Shown here piece by piece: positions 26,969-35,640 of a stretch of 64,000 nt of DNA; position 1 is the first letter of the stretch; each line of letters starts with the position of its first letter. The position numbers and the translations under genes are program-made. The notes beneath the pieces were generated by a model. It saw nothing but the letters and a program-made list of their open reading frames with translations. It searched no databases and was not told the DNA's origin. The stretch comes from Luteibacter sp. (GTDB taxonomy: Bacteria; Pseudomonadota; Gammaproteobacteria; Xanthomonadales; Rhodanobacteraceae), in assembly GCF_009912395.1 (NCBI RefSeq), contig NZ_WNDO01000023.1, positions 28,544 to 92,543 on the forward strand. The letters are read 5' to 3'.

Positions 26969-28375
26969 TCAGTGCTGCGGGGCACGGATGCGCACGATAC
27001 TGGTCATGCGGTCGACGAAGGTCTGGGTGTCGTTGAACATCAGTGGCAGCAGGGGCGTCACCGCGACTTCGTTGAGCTTGATCTCGCGCATGCTGCCATC
27101 CGGCTGTCGGTAGGAGATGCCTCCGACATCGTGGATCACGTAGGGTTGGCCGTCGATGCGGCCGATCACCATCATGACGTGGCCCGGTATGTAGACGAGA
27201 TCGCCGATGTCGAGCGCGGCCACCGCTTTCAGGCGGGTCGCACGATCGTCCTTGTCGGTGTACGCGGTGTGGTCCAGGCCCGGACTAGTGGCCTGATCGC
27301 CTGTATTGCGCGGCATCTGCACGCCCATGCTGCGATACACATCGGAGACGAATCCGCTGCAGTCGCGTCCGTCGTAGGCATGTCCCCAGCCGTAGCGCTC
27401 GCCGAGGAAGCGGAACGCCTGGCGGACGATGTTGGCGTGGGTCAGGGGAAGGTAGTCTGCGGAGGACTCCGGGCCGCGTTGGAGCAGGGCGGGGTGGAAG
27501 GACAGCGCGCCATCGTCCCCATGCACCGGGAGGCTGAGCACCCAGGAGGTGTACGGGCTTTGTCCGTTCACGGGGCGGTCCGCGGGCACCGTGGTATCCA
27601 GCGGTACACGCGTGCCCATGTCGAGTTGGAGTCGCGACAGGGCGGGCACTTCCGGCGTGAAGACGGTGCGCGGGGTCGCACCGGTCACGACACGGTACGG
27701 TGAAGCGTCCGCGTGGGCGAAGACCTGTGCGGCCGTGCCCGTAGCGATGTCTTCGGCGTATACCCATGCGGCATAGCGTTCGCTCACCACGAATAGCCAG
27801 CGGCCATCGCGGCTTGCATGCACCACGACAAGCGGATTGCCCGGAAACAACGCACTCTCCTGGAAGCGATCGATATCGGTATCGCCGGGGCGACTGAAAA
27901 CGCGCAAGTCGCTCGGATAGCCACGCAGCGCGGTGCGTCGTACCGCCATGCCATAGCGGGGCTTGATCGTGTCGGGGATGGCATCCGTGGCCGCGTTGGC
28001 GATCACCTCATCAAGTGTTCCGTCGGTGATCGGTGCGCTGTCGATGCCGTAGAGCGGTTTGTTTGGACGTTTCGTCAGCTTGCCGATCCAGCCGGCGACC
28101 GTGTCGCGCGGCAGCGTGGCGGGAAGGTGGCGAATATCGTGCATGGAGGGATCGAGGCGGAGAACGCGCGCGTTCAGCGCGGCGATCGCGGTCTTGTCCA
28201 TCACGATGGCATCGGGGGCGGCCAGGCGATCGACCCAGAATTCGGGCGTTAGCTGCGCATCGCCTATGCCGGGAATGCCCGAGGGCGGAACCGCTTGCGT
28301 GCCGATCGCCATGAGTGGCGTGGAAAGGCCGCAGGCGAGGGTCACGACCAGCAGGGTTTGGCGGAAGGTGTTCAT
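26969..28375 (-). CDS. Exported SH3-NlpC/P60 peptidase (YkfC-like)
   Basis: This 468-residue exported cysteine peptidase has signal peptide MNTFRQTLLVVTLACGL at the ATG at 28375; the ORF runs further upstream but into the preceding gene. The N-terminal region (FWVDRLAAPDAIVMD) and middle SH3b-like domains (around RRTALRGYPSDLRVF and LFVVSERYAAWVYAEDI) precede a C-terminal NlpC/P60 domain. Catalytic Cys is in DCSGFVSDVYRSMG, His in IPGHVMMVIG, and a third polar residue near YVIHDVGG. The family cleaves gamma-D-Glu-diamino acid bonds in stem peptides, releasing L-Ala-D-Glu. That is the substrate of the epimerase encoded 9 bp downstream. Confidence 0.88.
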   Translation of the reverse strand: MNTFRQTLLVVTLACGLSTPLMAIGTQAVPPSGIPGIGDAQLTPEFWVDRLAAPDAIVMDKTAIAALNARVLRLDPSMHDIRHLPATLPRDTVAGWIGKLTKRPNKPLYGIDSAPITDGTLDEVIANAATDAIPDTIKPRYGMAVRRTALRGYPSDLRVFSRPGDTDIDRFQESALFPGNPLVVVHASRDGRWLFVVSERYAAWVYAEDIATGTAAQVFAHADASPYRVVTGATPRTVFTPEVPALSRLQLDMGTRVPLDTTVPADRPVNGQSPYTSWVLSLPVHGDDGALSFHPALLQRGPESSADYLPLTHANIVRQAFRFLGERYGWGHAYDGRDCSGFVSDVYRSMGVQMPRNTGDQATSPGLDHTAYTDKDDRATRLKAVAALDIGDLVYIPGHVMMVIGRIDGQPYVIHDVGGISYRQPDGSMREIKLNEVAVTPLLPLMFNDTQTFVDRMTSIVRIRAPQH

Positions 28376-28388
28376 GTCCGGGTCCAGG

Positions 28389-29537
28389 TCACGAGGCCAG
28401 CGACGACAGCACGGAGGCGACAACGAGGCCGAAGCCTGTACCGAGGATATATCCCAGCAGCGCCAGCAGGATGCCCACCGGCACCAGGGAGCGTGAATAG
28501 GTCGCGGCAAGCACCGGTGTCGCGGCCACGCCGCCGATGTGCGCCAGCGAGGATATGCCGCAAAGATACAGGTCGAAATGAAACAGGCGTGCGAAGAGGC
28601 ACAGCAGCACGGCGTGCAGGGCAATGATCGTGACGCCGCACAGCAGGTAAAGCGGTGCGGCGGCGATGCCGGCGAAGCTGCTTTGCGAGGCGAGCACGGC
28701 GACGACCGAGATCAGCAGTGCGCTCGACACGGCCTGCGCACCGGGTAGTCGGGCGAGCGGTGTCTGCGCGGCGACCAGTCCTGCGGCGGTCGCGATGAGG
28801 ATGGTCCATGTCGTGGCCGAGACCATGCTGCCGACGGGCAGACGAGCGCCCAACAGGGTGGACAGCGCGGCGACGGCGAGCGCGATGCCCAGCCACAGCA
28901 GCACGCTATCACCGGTGGCCGGCGCGCGGGGCGCGGTGTCCGCGACGGCGAGGTCGGCGCTGGAGGTGGCGCGGGTCCAGCGATTGAAGGCCGGCGCCAG
29001 GCGAGCCACGGCGAACAGCACCACGACCCACATCGAGTAGCACAGCGCATCGGTCAGCAGCGTGGTGGCGAGCGCGGTGTCCGACATGCCGATGGCTTGC
29101 TTCACCGCGATCATGTTCGCGGTACCACCCACCCAGCTTCCCGAGAGGGAGGCTAGCGGCATCCATCCGTTGGCCGGCATCCAGTGGCGGAACAGCAGGT
29201 AGGCGACGACGAAGGCGATGAACAGGCTGATCGACGTGCAGGCGAACACGCCAAGTACTCGGGGACCGAGCGCGAGGATCGCGCGCAGGTCGCAGTTGAT
29301 CATCAGCAGGAAGAGCAGGGCGGGAACCAGTCGCGCCACCAGCATCTCCTGCGCGCCATGGATCTCGGGCGTGGCGCTCCAGGCGCCGGCCACGGACAGC
29401 GCCGTGACGGTGAGATAGGTGAGCACGATCGGTGGCAGCACCTCGAACACCCGCCAGGCGAAGCGGCGTTCGATGGCAGGCCAGAAGCCCGCCGCAAGCA
29501 GCATCACGGCCAGATATGGCCAGACCGACTGGATCAC
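28389..29537 (-). CDS. DUF819-family integral membrane protein (putative transporter)
   Basis: This 382-residue polytopic protein has about ten hydrophobic helices and the conserved SGSWVGGTANMIAVKQA loop of the DUF819/YjcL family, whose fold resembles anion and amino-acid carriers. The GTG at 29537 (IQSVWPYLAVMLL) has an excellent AGGAGG site 5 bases upstream; the longer frame is upstream non-coding DNA. It is the first gene of the murein-peptide operon, 13 bp before the NlpC/P60 gene. Transport of peptides or amino acids is plausible but unproven. Confidence 0.82.
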   Translation of the reverse strand: MIQSVWPYLAVMLLAAGFWPAIERRFAWRVFEVLPPIVLTYLTVTALSVAGAWSATPEIHGAQEMLVARLVPALLFLLMINCDLRAILALGPRVLGVFACTSISLFIAFVVAYLLFRHWMPANGWMPLASLSGSWVGGTANMIAVKQAIGMSDTALATTLLTDALCYSMWVVVLFAVARLAPAFNRWTRATSSADLAVADTAPRAPATGDSVLLWLGIALAVAALSTLLGARLPVGSMVSATTWTILIATAAGLVAAQTPLARLPGAQAVSSALLISVVAVLASQSSFAGIAAAPLYLLCGVTIIALHAVLLCLFARLFHFDLYLCGISSLAHIGGVAATPVLAATYSRSLVPVGILLALLGYILGTGFGLVVASVLSSLAS

Positions 29538-29573
29538 GCGTCCCTCCTGGGGTGGTGTCGTCTGGTCCCAGCA

Positions 29574-29927
29574 TAAAGGGTGGCCGCTGCGCGGCCCATG
29601 TTTTGAACGGCTTGCGCCGTACCGCTGCTTCGTAGGGGTGGCTCGCCTGCGGCATCGCATCGGCGCTCGGGCGTGGCTGGGGGAGCCGTCGGGCCGCCGC
29701 CGGGGCGCGCCGGCTCCGCCGTCCCTCGGGAAAGGAGGGCCGCTACGCGGCCCGTGTCTTATGGCTTCGCCCCTTCGGGCTCGGGCAGGTGGTCGGGATT
29801 TTTCGACTCGACATCCTGTCTCGGCGAAAAAGGCCGGTCATCCTGACCGGCCCCGCTGCGCGGTCTTGTCCGACCACCCGCCCTCGGCTCCTCAAGTCGC
29901 GCCCCGGCGGCGGCCCGACGGCTCTCC
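29574..29927. repeat. Nested inverted/direct repeat block, non-coding
   Basis: Two imperfect direct copies of a GGCCGCTGCGCGGCC-type hairpin followed by a TGTTTT/TGTCTT tail lie at 29574-29605 and 29731-29760. A 26-bp perfect inverted repeat has its arms at 29684-29709 and 29898-29923, each starting AGCCGTCGGGCCGCC from its outer end. Inside are a 13/14 match pair at 29783-29796 and 29870-29883 and a 9-bp perfect hairpin GGCCGGTCA/TGACCGGCC. No ribosome-binding site or convincing ORF is seen. It may be a structured RNA or a non-autonomous mobile element. Confidence 0.55.
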
Positions 29928-29960
29928 GAACGTTACGGCACCCTGGCCCGCTATCGCGGG

Positions 29961-30073
29961 ATCGCGTGCAAGCACGCTCCTACATGTCAGCGGGGCTCTG
30001 CTTTTGTAGGAGCGCGCTTGCGCGCGATGGGTGCTCGCGGCAACCTGGCATCGCGCGCAAGCACGCTCCTACA
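29961..30073. repeat. REP-like cluster: one half unit and one spaced inverted pair
   Basis: A single diverged arm (CGCGTGCAAGCACGCTCCTA) lies at 29964-29983. A forward arm at 30006 (TGTAGGAGCGCGCTTGCGCG) and an inverted arm ending at 30073 follow. This resembles a BIME-like arrangement upstream of the VanX-type gene. Confidence 0.75.
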
Positions 30074-30145
30074 GTTCGGTGTCGTGAGGGTGGATCGCGA
30101 TACGATCGGCTTTCACGTCCAATGGCGGGCAGGGTGTCGTAACGA

Positions 30146-30820
30146 ATGAAGCGAACACTTTCGATCTGCATGGCCGCGTTGGCCACTCTCATGGCGACGC
30201 GCGCGGTCGCTTCGTCGACCGGACTCACCGACATCCGTCGCCTCGTGCCGGATATCGCCGAAGACATCCGCTACGCAGGCAGCGACAACTTCACCGGCGC
30301 GCCGGTGGATGGCTACCGCGTTCCGGCATGCCTGCTGCGCACCGGAGCGGCGAAGGCCCTCGCGGCGGTCGAGGCCGACCTGCGTCGCGAGGGGTACCGC
30401 CTGAAGCTGTGGGATTGCTATCGCCCCGCGCGTGCCGTGGCGGCGTTCGTTCGATGGGCGGGCGATCTTGGCGACACCCGTACCAAGGCGGCGCATTACC
30501 CCAGCCTCGATAAACGCCAGTTGCTCGGTGAATACATCGCCCCGGTATCGGGTCACAGCAAGGGTGCCACCGTGGACCTCACGCTGATGCGCTGCGAGGC
30601 CAGACATTGCGTGCCGCTGGATATGGGGACGGACTTCGATTTCTTCGATCCGCGCGCGCATACCGACGATCCTGGCATCACGGCGGAGCAGCGTGCGAAT
30701 CGCCAGCGGCTGCTGAAGGCGATGGCCGCGCAGGGCTTCGTCAACTACGCCCCGGAGTGGTGGCATTACACCTTGCCGGGCGCGGCCTCGGCCGCCGTCA
30801 TGGACGTGCCAGTCGAGTAG
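30146..30820 (+). CDS. VanX/DdpX-type D-alanyl-D-alanine dipeptidase, exported
   Basis: This zinc dipeptidase of MEROPS family M15D hydrolyses D-Ala-D-Ala. The 224-residue protein has a signal peptide (MKRTLSICMAALATLMATRA), so it acts in the periplasm or outside. Zinc ligands are His137 and Asp144 in SGHSKGATVDLTL and His207 in EWWH (204-207), with Glu204 as base. DCYRPARAV supplies the conserved Arg. There is no vanHA nearby, so antibiotic resistance is unlikely. With the adjacent NlpC/P60-epimerase-D-amino-acid dehydrogenase operon, use of D-Ala-D-Ala as a nutrient is more plausible. Confidence 0.88.
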   Translation: MKRTLSICMAALATLMATRAVASSTGLTDIRRLVPDIAEDIRYAGSDNFTGAPVDGYRVPACLLRTGAAKALAAVEADLRREGYRLKLWDCYRPARAVAAFVRWAGDLGDTRTKAAHYPSLDKRQLLGEYIAPVSGHSKGATVDLTLMRCEARHCVPLDMGTDFDFFDPRAHTDDPGITAEQRANRQRLLKAMAAQGFVNYAPEWWHYTLPGAASAAVMDVPVE

Positions 30821-30873
30821 TCGATGGGTGTCAGGAGTATCATGGCGTATCCCCGAGACCGTACGGATTCTCC

Positions 30874-32490
30874 ATGTCCACCCTTCGTTTCGCCCTGGCC
30901 CAGTACGATTTTCCGGTCGGCGCCACCGCCGACAACGCACTGAGGGTCAAGGCGCTGGCGGATGAGGCGCGCGATCGCCTCGGCGCCTCTCTGGTCGCCT
31001 TTCCCGAACTGACCCTGTCCGGCTATCCGCCGGAGGATCTCCTTCAGCGTCCCAGCTTCCTGGAAGCCTGCAAGCGCGAACTCGAAGCGCTGGCGCCTCA
31101 GGTCAAGGGTATTTCCGCGGTGGTGGGCCACCCGGACACGCGCGGGGAGGTCTTCAACGCGGCCTCGCTGATCCGCGAGGGGCAGGTCGAGTGGACTTAT
31201 CACAAGCAGGCGCTGCCCAATTACACGGTGTTCGACGAGAAGCGCTACTTCCGTCATGGCGAGGCCACCCGGGTCTTCACCATCGAGGGTGTCCGCGTGG
31301 GCATGCTCGTCTGCGAGGACATCTGGGAAGCCGAGCCCGCCGCCCATGCGGCACAGGCCGGCGCCGAGCTGATCCTCGTCATCAATGCCTCGCCTTACGA
31401 CCATCGCCAGGCCGCCACGCGCGAGGCGCTGCTTCGCCAGCGGGCGACCGAGAACGGCGTGGCCATCGCCTACGTGAACCTCGTGGGCGGTCAGGACGAC
31501 CTGCTGTTCGACGGCCATTCGTTGCTCGTGCAGCCCGATGGCGAGATCGTCGCCCGGGCGCCGTCCTTCGAGGAGATGCTGCTCGCGGTCGAGTACGACA
31601 CCGTGACCCGTCGCCTCACCGCCGTGGACTGGCCGGTTACCGATACGCGTTCCGGCGACGAGATCATGTACGCGGGCCTTGTTCGTGGCGTGCGCGATTA
31701 CGTGGGCAAGAACCGTTTTTCGGGTGTGCTGCTGGGGCTCTCCGGCGGTATCGACTCGGCTCTGACCCTCGCCATCGCCGTCGATGCGCTGGGCAAGGAC
31801 AAGGTCACGGCGATCATGATGCCGACCGAATACACCTCCGAACTGTCGCTGCGCGAGGCTAAGGCGCAGGCGGAGCATCTGGGGGTCGAGTATCACGTGC
31901 TGCCCATCGAGGGCATCTATAACGCCTTCACCGACACGCTGGCGCCGGTGTTCGCCGGTCGGGCGCCGGATATCACCGAGGAAAACCTGCAGTCGCGCAC
32001 GCGTGGTGTGCTGCTGATGGCCATGTCGAACAAGACCGGTCGCCTGCTGCTCTCCACGGGCAACAAGAGCGAGATGGCGGTGGGCTACGCCACGCTGTAT
32101 GGCGACATGTGCGGCGCCTACGCCCCGCTGAAGGATCTCTACAAGACGGTGGTCTACCGGCTTTCGCGCTGGCGTGCGGCCATCGACGGGGCGATTCCCG
32201 AGGTGGTGATCGACCGCCCGCCGTCGGCCGAGCTGCGCCACGACCAGGTCGACCAGGACTCCCTGCCGCCCTACGACGAGCTGGACGCCATCCTGGAGAT
32301 GTTCATCGAGGGCGAGGCCTCGGCCGAGGACATCATCGCGGCCGGCTACGACGATACGACGGTCCGCCGAGTGATCCGCATGGTCTTCGTCAACGAGTTC
32401 AAGCGCCGCCAGGCGGCCCCGGGCCCGAGGGTGACGACCAAGGCCTTCGGGCGCGAGAGGCGCTATCCGATCACGTCGGGCTGGCGCTGA
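30874..32490 (+). CDS. nadE: Glutamine-dependent NAD+ synthetase
   Basis: NadE makes NAD+ from deamido-NAD+, ATP and glutamine. At 538 residues it is the two-domain bacterial form. The N-terminal nitrilase/glutaminase domain has GASLVAFPELTLSGYPPEDL (Glu), YHKQALPNYTVFDE (Lys) and VCEDIWEAEPA (Cys). The C-terminal synthetase domain has the PP-loop LLGLSGGIDSAL and STGNKSEMAVGYATLYGDM. The ATG at 30874 starts MSTLRFALAQYDFPVG; the ORF continues upstream only as an overlap with the dipeptidase gene. Confidence 0.95.
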   Translation: MSTLRFALAQYDFPVGATADNALRVKALADEARDRLGASLVAFPELTLSGYPPEDLLQRPSFLEACKRELEALAPQVKGISAVVGHPDTRGEVFNAASLIREGQVEWTYHKQALPNYTVFDEKRYFRHGEATRVFTIEGVRVGMLVCEDIWEAEPAAHAAQAGAELILVINASPYDHRQAATREALLRQRATENGVAIAYVNLVGGQDDLLFDGHSLLVQPDGEIVARAPSFEEMLLAVEYDTVTRRLTAVDWPVTDTRSGDEIMYAGLVRGVRDYVGKNRFSGVLLGLSGGIDSALTLAIAVDALGKDKVTAIMMPTEYTSELSLREAKAQAEHLGVEYHVLPIEGIYNAFTDTLAPVFAGRAPDITEENLQSRTRGVLLMAMSNKTGRLLLSTGNKSEMAVGYATLYGDMCGAYAPLKDLYKTVVYRLSRWRAAIDGAIPEVVIDRPPSAELRHDQVDQDSLPPYDELDAILEMFIEGEASAEDIIAAGYDDTTVRRVIRMVFVNEFKRRQAAPGPRVTTKAFGRERRYPITSGWR

Positions 32491-32500
32491 GCCGCCCAAC

Positions 32501-32637
32501 CGTCGTTCCTGCGGAAGCAGGAACCCAGGGCGGTGCAATCGGTAGTCGCGAGGGAGTCTCCTGCGCCAAGGCCGATGCGACCTCCTCGCTATGAGGTCGA
32601 ACCCAGACGCTGGGTTCCTATTTTTACAGGAACGACG
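32501..32637. repeat. MITE-like 137-bp element, copy 2
   Basis: It starts CGTCGTTCCTGCGG and ends CAGGAACGACG, giving inverted ends like those of the copies at 1168 and 35408. It lies immediately after nadE. Confidence 0.7.
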
Positions 32638-32644
32638 GGCAAAG

Positions 32645-32670
32645 AAAAAGCCGGCTTTCGCCGGCTTTTT
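32645..32670. terminator. Bidirectional Rho-independent terminator (nadE / bamD)
   Basis: Arms AAAAAGCCGGC and GCCGGCTTTTT are perfectly complementary around a TTTC loop, giving a T run in either direction. It serves nadE and the convergent bamD, which ends 10 bp away. Confidence 0.88.
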
Positions 32671-32679
32671 CGTGGGATA

Positions 32680-33507
32680 TCAATGATGTCCCGAGAACGG
32701 AATCGCCTTGCGCCAGGTCGACGGGTGGTGCGGCCATTCCGGATCGGTGAGGTACGGGTGATCCGGGTAGTTCAGGGCCAGCACCGAGCGGGTCTGGTCG
32801 GCCAGCGGCTTGCGGTCGAGGGCGATATAGCTGCGGGTCAGGATCGCCAGGGCGTCGGCGGTCTCCGGCGACTGCTGGTAGTGTTCGACGACGTACTGCG
32901 AGCGGTTGGCCGAGGCGATGTACGACTTGGTGCGCAGGTAGTACTCGGCCACGTTGATCTCGAACCGGGCCAGCTGGTTGCGCAGGAAGATCATGCGCTG
33001 GCGGGCGTCCGTGGCGTAGGAGCTGTTCGGGTACCGGCGGGTCAGCTGGCTGAAATCGTCGAACGCGGTCAGGTTGTAGCCCTGGTCGCGACGCGTCGCG
33101 GCGCTGGATCCACGCTGGAAGTAGCGCTCGATGAAGCCGCCCGTGCGATCAAAATTGATCAGACCCCGCAGGTAATAGGCATAATCTGCATGCTTATGGG
33201 TCGGGAACGTCTTGATGAAGCGGTTGATCGTCGAGTACGCGTCGTCCGGCTTGTTGTCCTTGTACTGCGCGTAGGCAAGCTCGATCTGGGCCTGCTCGTT
33301 GATGTCACCGGACGGGAAGCGGGCGATCAGGCGTTGGTACGCCTTGGTCGCGGCAGCGTAGTCGGCGTGCTCGAGCGAGTCGTGGGCGTTGGCGTACAGC
33401 CGGTCGACCGGCATGGTGTCGATCGTTTCCTTCTTGCTGCGGAACATCGAGCAGGCGCTCATCGACAGGGCGAGGACGAGCAAAATGATGATCTTGGTTG
33501 CACGCAT
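32680..33507 (-). CDS. bamD: Outer-membrane assembly lipoprotein BamD
   Basis: BamD is the essential lipoprotein of the BAM complex that folds outer-membrane barrels. The ATG at 33507 gives a lipoprotein signal MRATKIIILLVLALSMSAC with the lipobox Cys at residue 19; longer starts would bury this signal. The mature part has tetratricopeptide-like repeats (YANAHDSLEHADYAAATKAY, AQIELAYAQYKDNKPDDAYS, YYLRGLINFDR). Predicted length is 275 residues. It is divergent from rluD, a conserved arrangement in pseudomonads and xanthomonads. Confidence 0.94.
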   Translation of the reverse strand: MRATKIIILLVLALSMSACSMFRSKKETIDTMPVDRLYANAHDSLEHADYAAATKAYQRLIARFPSGDINEQAQIELAYAQYKDNKPDDAYSTINRFIKTFPTHKHADYAYYLRGLINFDRTGGFIERYFQRGSSAATRRDQGYNLTAFDDFSQLTRRYPNSSYATDARQRMIFLRNQLARFEINVAEYYLRTKSYIASANRSQYVVEHYQQSPETADALAILTRSYIALDRKPLADQTRSVLALNYPDHPYLTDPEWPHHPSTWRKAIPFSGHH

Positions 33508-33576
33508 TAGAGAGAGTTCGATGCTTGAGCGAATGGGCATGATAGCCGAAACCGGCCTCCGGCCGGGTGGGGCCGT

Positions 33577-34551
33577 ATGACGACGGTACGACACGAAGCC
33601 ACGGTGCCCCTGACGGCGGCCGGACGGCGTTTCGACCAGTCACTGGCCGAGATGTTCCCCGATTATTCCCGATCCCGCCTCACGGCGTGGATCAAGGAGG
33701 GCAAGGTGAAGCTGGACGGGGCCCCGGCGGCCCCCCGACACCTGCTGCGGGGCGGTGAGACGGTGATGGTGGAGGCCGAGCTGGCCGTCGAGGTCGACGC
33801 CCAGCCGGAGGACATCGCCCTGAACATCGTCCACGAGGACGACGACCTGATGGTGATCGACAAGCCCGTGGGGCTGGTCGTCCACCCGGGGGCGGGCAAT
33901 TCGGCGGGCACGATGCTGAACGCCCTGCTGCACCACGCCCCGGCGCTGGCCGAGCTGCCCCGTGCGGGCATCGTCCATCGCCTGGACAAGGACACCGCCG
34001 GCCTGATGGTGGTCGCCAAGACCATCGCTGCGCAGACGGCGCTGGTGGGGATGCTGTCCCGCCACGACGTCCATCGCCAGTACGAGGCGGTGGTCCTGGG
34101 CACGATGGTGGCCGGCGGCACGGTGGACCAGGCCATCGGCCGCCACCAGCACGACCGCCTGAAGCAGGGCGTCCGTGACGTGGAGATGGGTGGCAAGGAG
34201 GCGGTGACCCACTACCGCGTCCGCGAGCGTTTTCGCGCGCACAGTCTCATCCAATGCAACCTGGAAACGGGTCGGACCCACCAGATTCGCGTCCACATGG
34301 CCCATATCGGCCATCCGCTGGTAGGCGACCAGCTTTACAGCAACGGTCTGCGCTTGCCCCGTGGTGCCGGCCAGGAGCTGATCGACATCCTGCGCGGGTT
34401 CCGTCGCCAGGCGCTCCATGCCGAAAAGCTGGCCTTCGAGCACCCGATCACCGGCGAGTACCTCTCGTTCGAGTCGTCGCGCCCGGCCGACCAGGACGCC
34501 TTGATCGAGGCCCTGCGCGCCGATACCGTCCTGCATTCCATCGAGGATTGA
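33577..34551 (+). CDS. rluD: 23S rRNA pseudouridine synthase RluD
   Basis: RluD isomerises uridines 1911, 1915 and 1917 of 23S rRNA helix 69. The 324-residue protein has an N-terminal S4 RNA-binding domain (DYSRSRLTAWIKEGKVKLDG) and a catalytic domain with Asp137 in GIVHRLDKDTAGLMVVAK. Motif YEAVVLG and the late ETGRTHQIRVHMAHIGHPLV are conserved. It lies 4 bp before pgeF, forming an operon. Confidence 0.93.
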   Translation: MTTVRHEATVPLTAAGRRFDQSLAEMFPDYSRSRLTAWIKEGKVKLDGAPAAPRHLLRGGETVMVEAELAVEVDAQPEDIALNIVHEDDDLMVIDKPVGLVVHPGAGNSAGTMLNALLHHAPALAELPRAGIVHRLDKDTAGLMVVAKTIAAQTALVGMLSRHDVHRQYEAVVLGTMVAGGTVDQAIGRHQHDRLKQGVRDVEMGGKEAVTHYRVRERFRAHSLIQCNLETGRTHQIRVHMAHIGHPLVGDQLYSNGLRLPRGAGQELIDILRGFRRQALHAEKLAFEHPITGEYLSFESSRPADQDALIEALRADTVLHSIED

Positions 34552-34555
34552 CGGC

Positions 34556-35302
34556 ATGGGCGGCGAATGGATCGTCCCCGACTGGACCGTCCCTGCACAT
34601 GTAGGGACGGCCGTGTCGACGCGCTTGGGGCCGGGCATCTCGGAGGCTCCCTTCGATCGCCTGAACCTGGGACTGCGTTCGGGCGACGAGCAGGCCACCG
34701 TGCTTGCCAATCGCGCCGCCCTGGTCGAAACGCTGGAGCTGCCGGCCGCGCCGCTATGGTTGCGCCAGGTCCACGGCACCACCGTGGCCGAGGGCGAGCC
34801 GGGCGGTGTCGAGCCGGAGGCCGATGGTGCGGTGGCCCATGGGCCGGGCAAGGTGCTGGCGATCCTCACGGCCGACTGCCTGCCGGTCTTGTTCGTGTCC
34901 GCCGACGGTCAGTCGATCGGCGCGGCCCATGCCGGTTGGCGCGGGCTGGCAGCCGGTGTGCTGGAACGCACCGTCGAGCGGATGGGTGAAGGAGAGATCC
35001 AGGCCTGGCTCGGACCGGCCATCGGCCAGCCCTCGTTCGAGGTGGGTGAAGAGGTGAGGGCGGCCTTCGTCGACGCGGATGCCCGCGCGGCGAGCGCCTT
35101 TGTCGGCAATCGGCCCGGGCACTGGCTTTGTGACATCTATGCCCTGGCACGCCTGCGGCTGGCCGCGGTAGGCGTCACCCAGGTATCGGGGGGCGGATTC
35201 GACACGCGAACCGACGAAAGGCTTTACTCGTACCGTCGCGACGGAGCAAAAAGCGGCCGATTCGCGTCGCTCATCTGGACGAAGCCACCGTCGTTTCTGT
35301 GA
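34556..35302 (+). CDS. pgeF: Peptidoglycan editing factor PgeF (YfiH/laccase-domain)
   Basis: PgeF removes L-Ser or Gly wrongly added to UDP-MurNAc; the fold was earlier annotated as polyphenol oxidase. The 248-residue protein has the metal-site signatures LRQVHG, LTADCLPVLF and AAHAGWRGLAAGVLE, plus GPAIGQPSFEVG. It follows rluD at 4 bp spacing, the usual order. The gene ends directly in the tandem repeat array. Confidence 0.93.
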   Translation: MGGEWIVPDWTVPAHVGTAVSTRLGPGISEAPFDRLNLGLRSGDEQATVLANRAALVETLELPAAPLWLRQVHGTTVAEGEPGGVEPEADGAVAHGPGKVLAILTADCLPVLFVSADGQSIGAAHAGWRGLAAGVLERTVERMGEGEIQAWLGPAIGQPSFEVGEEVRAAFVDADARAASAFVGNRPGHWLCDIYALARLRLAAVGVTQVSGGGFDTRTDERLYSYRRDGAKSGRFASLIWTKPPSFL

Positions 35303-35640
35303 GCATGGCGAGGGCGTCGCATCGGCTTTTGCGTAGGAGGTCGCGACGCGATAACCAGTCGCCCCGCGCTGGGTTCCAGCGTTCGCTGGAACGACGGATC
35401 GCGAGCTCGTCGTTCCTGTGAAAACAGGAACCCAGCGCCTCGGTTCTCTAGCATGGCGAGGGCGCTACATCGGCTTTACGTACGAGGCCGCGACGCGATA
35501 ACCGATCGCCCCGCACTGGGTTCCAGCGTTCGCTGGAACGACGGATCGCGAGCTCGTCGTTCCTGTGAAAACAGGAACCCAGCGCCCCGGTTCGCCAGCA
35601 CCGCGAGGGCGCTTCATCGGCCTTTAAAAGGCCGGAATCC
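35303..35640. repeat. Tandem array of about 2.3 MITE-like units (147-148-bp period)
   Basis: GCATGGCGAGGGCG at 35303 recurs at 35451 and, diverged, at 35598. One complete element with both inverted ends lies at 35408-35543. A left-truncated unit (35303-35396) precedes it and a right-truncated unit (35555 to about 35633) follows. The complete and partial units are separated by the same 11-bp spacer GATCGCGAGCT. The array fills the whole pgeF-otsA gap and has no coding capacity. Confidence 0.85.

Noticed and set aside
30146..30820. VanX-type gene considered as vancomycin resistance
   Set aside because: No vanH, vanA-type ligase or vanRS genes are nearby, the protein has a signal peptide, and the host is Gram-negative; a nutritional role fits better.
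35303..35640. Tandem repeat considered as a CRISPR array
   Set aside because: The period is 147-148 bp with only about 2.3 units, the repeated part is far longer than a CRISPR repeat, the spacers are identical, and no cas genes are nearby.
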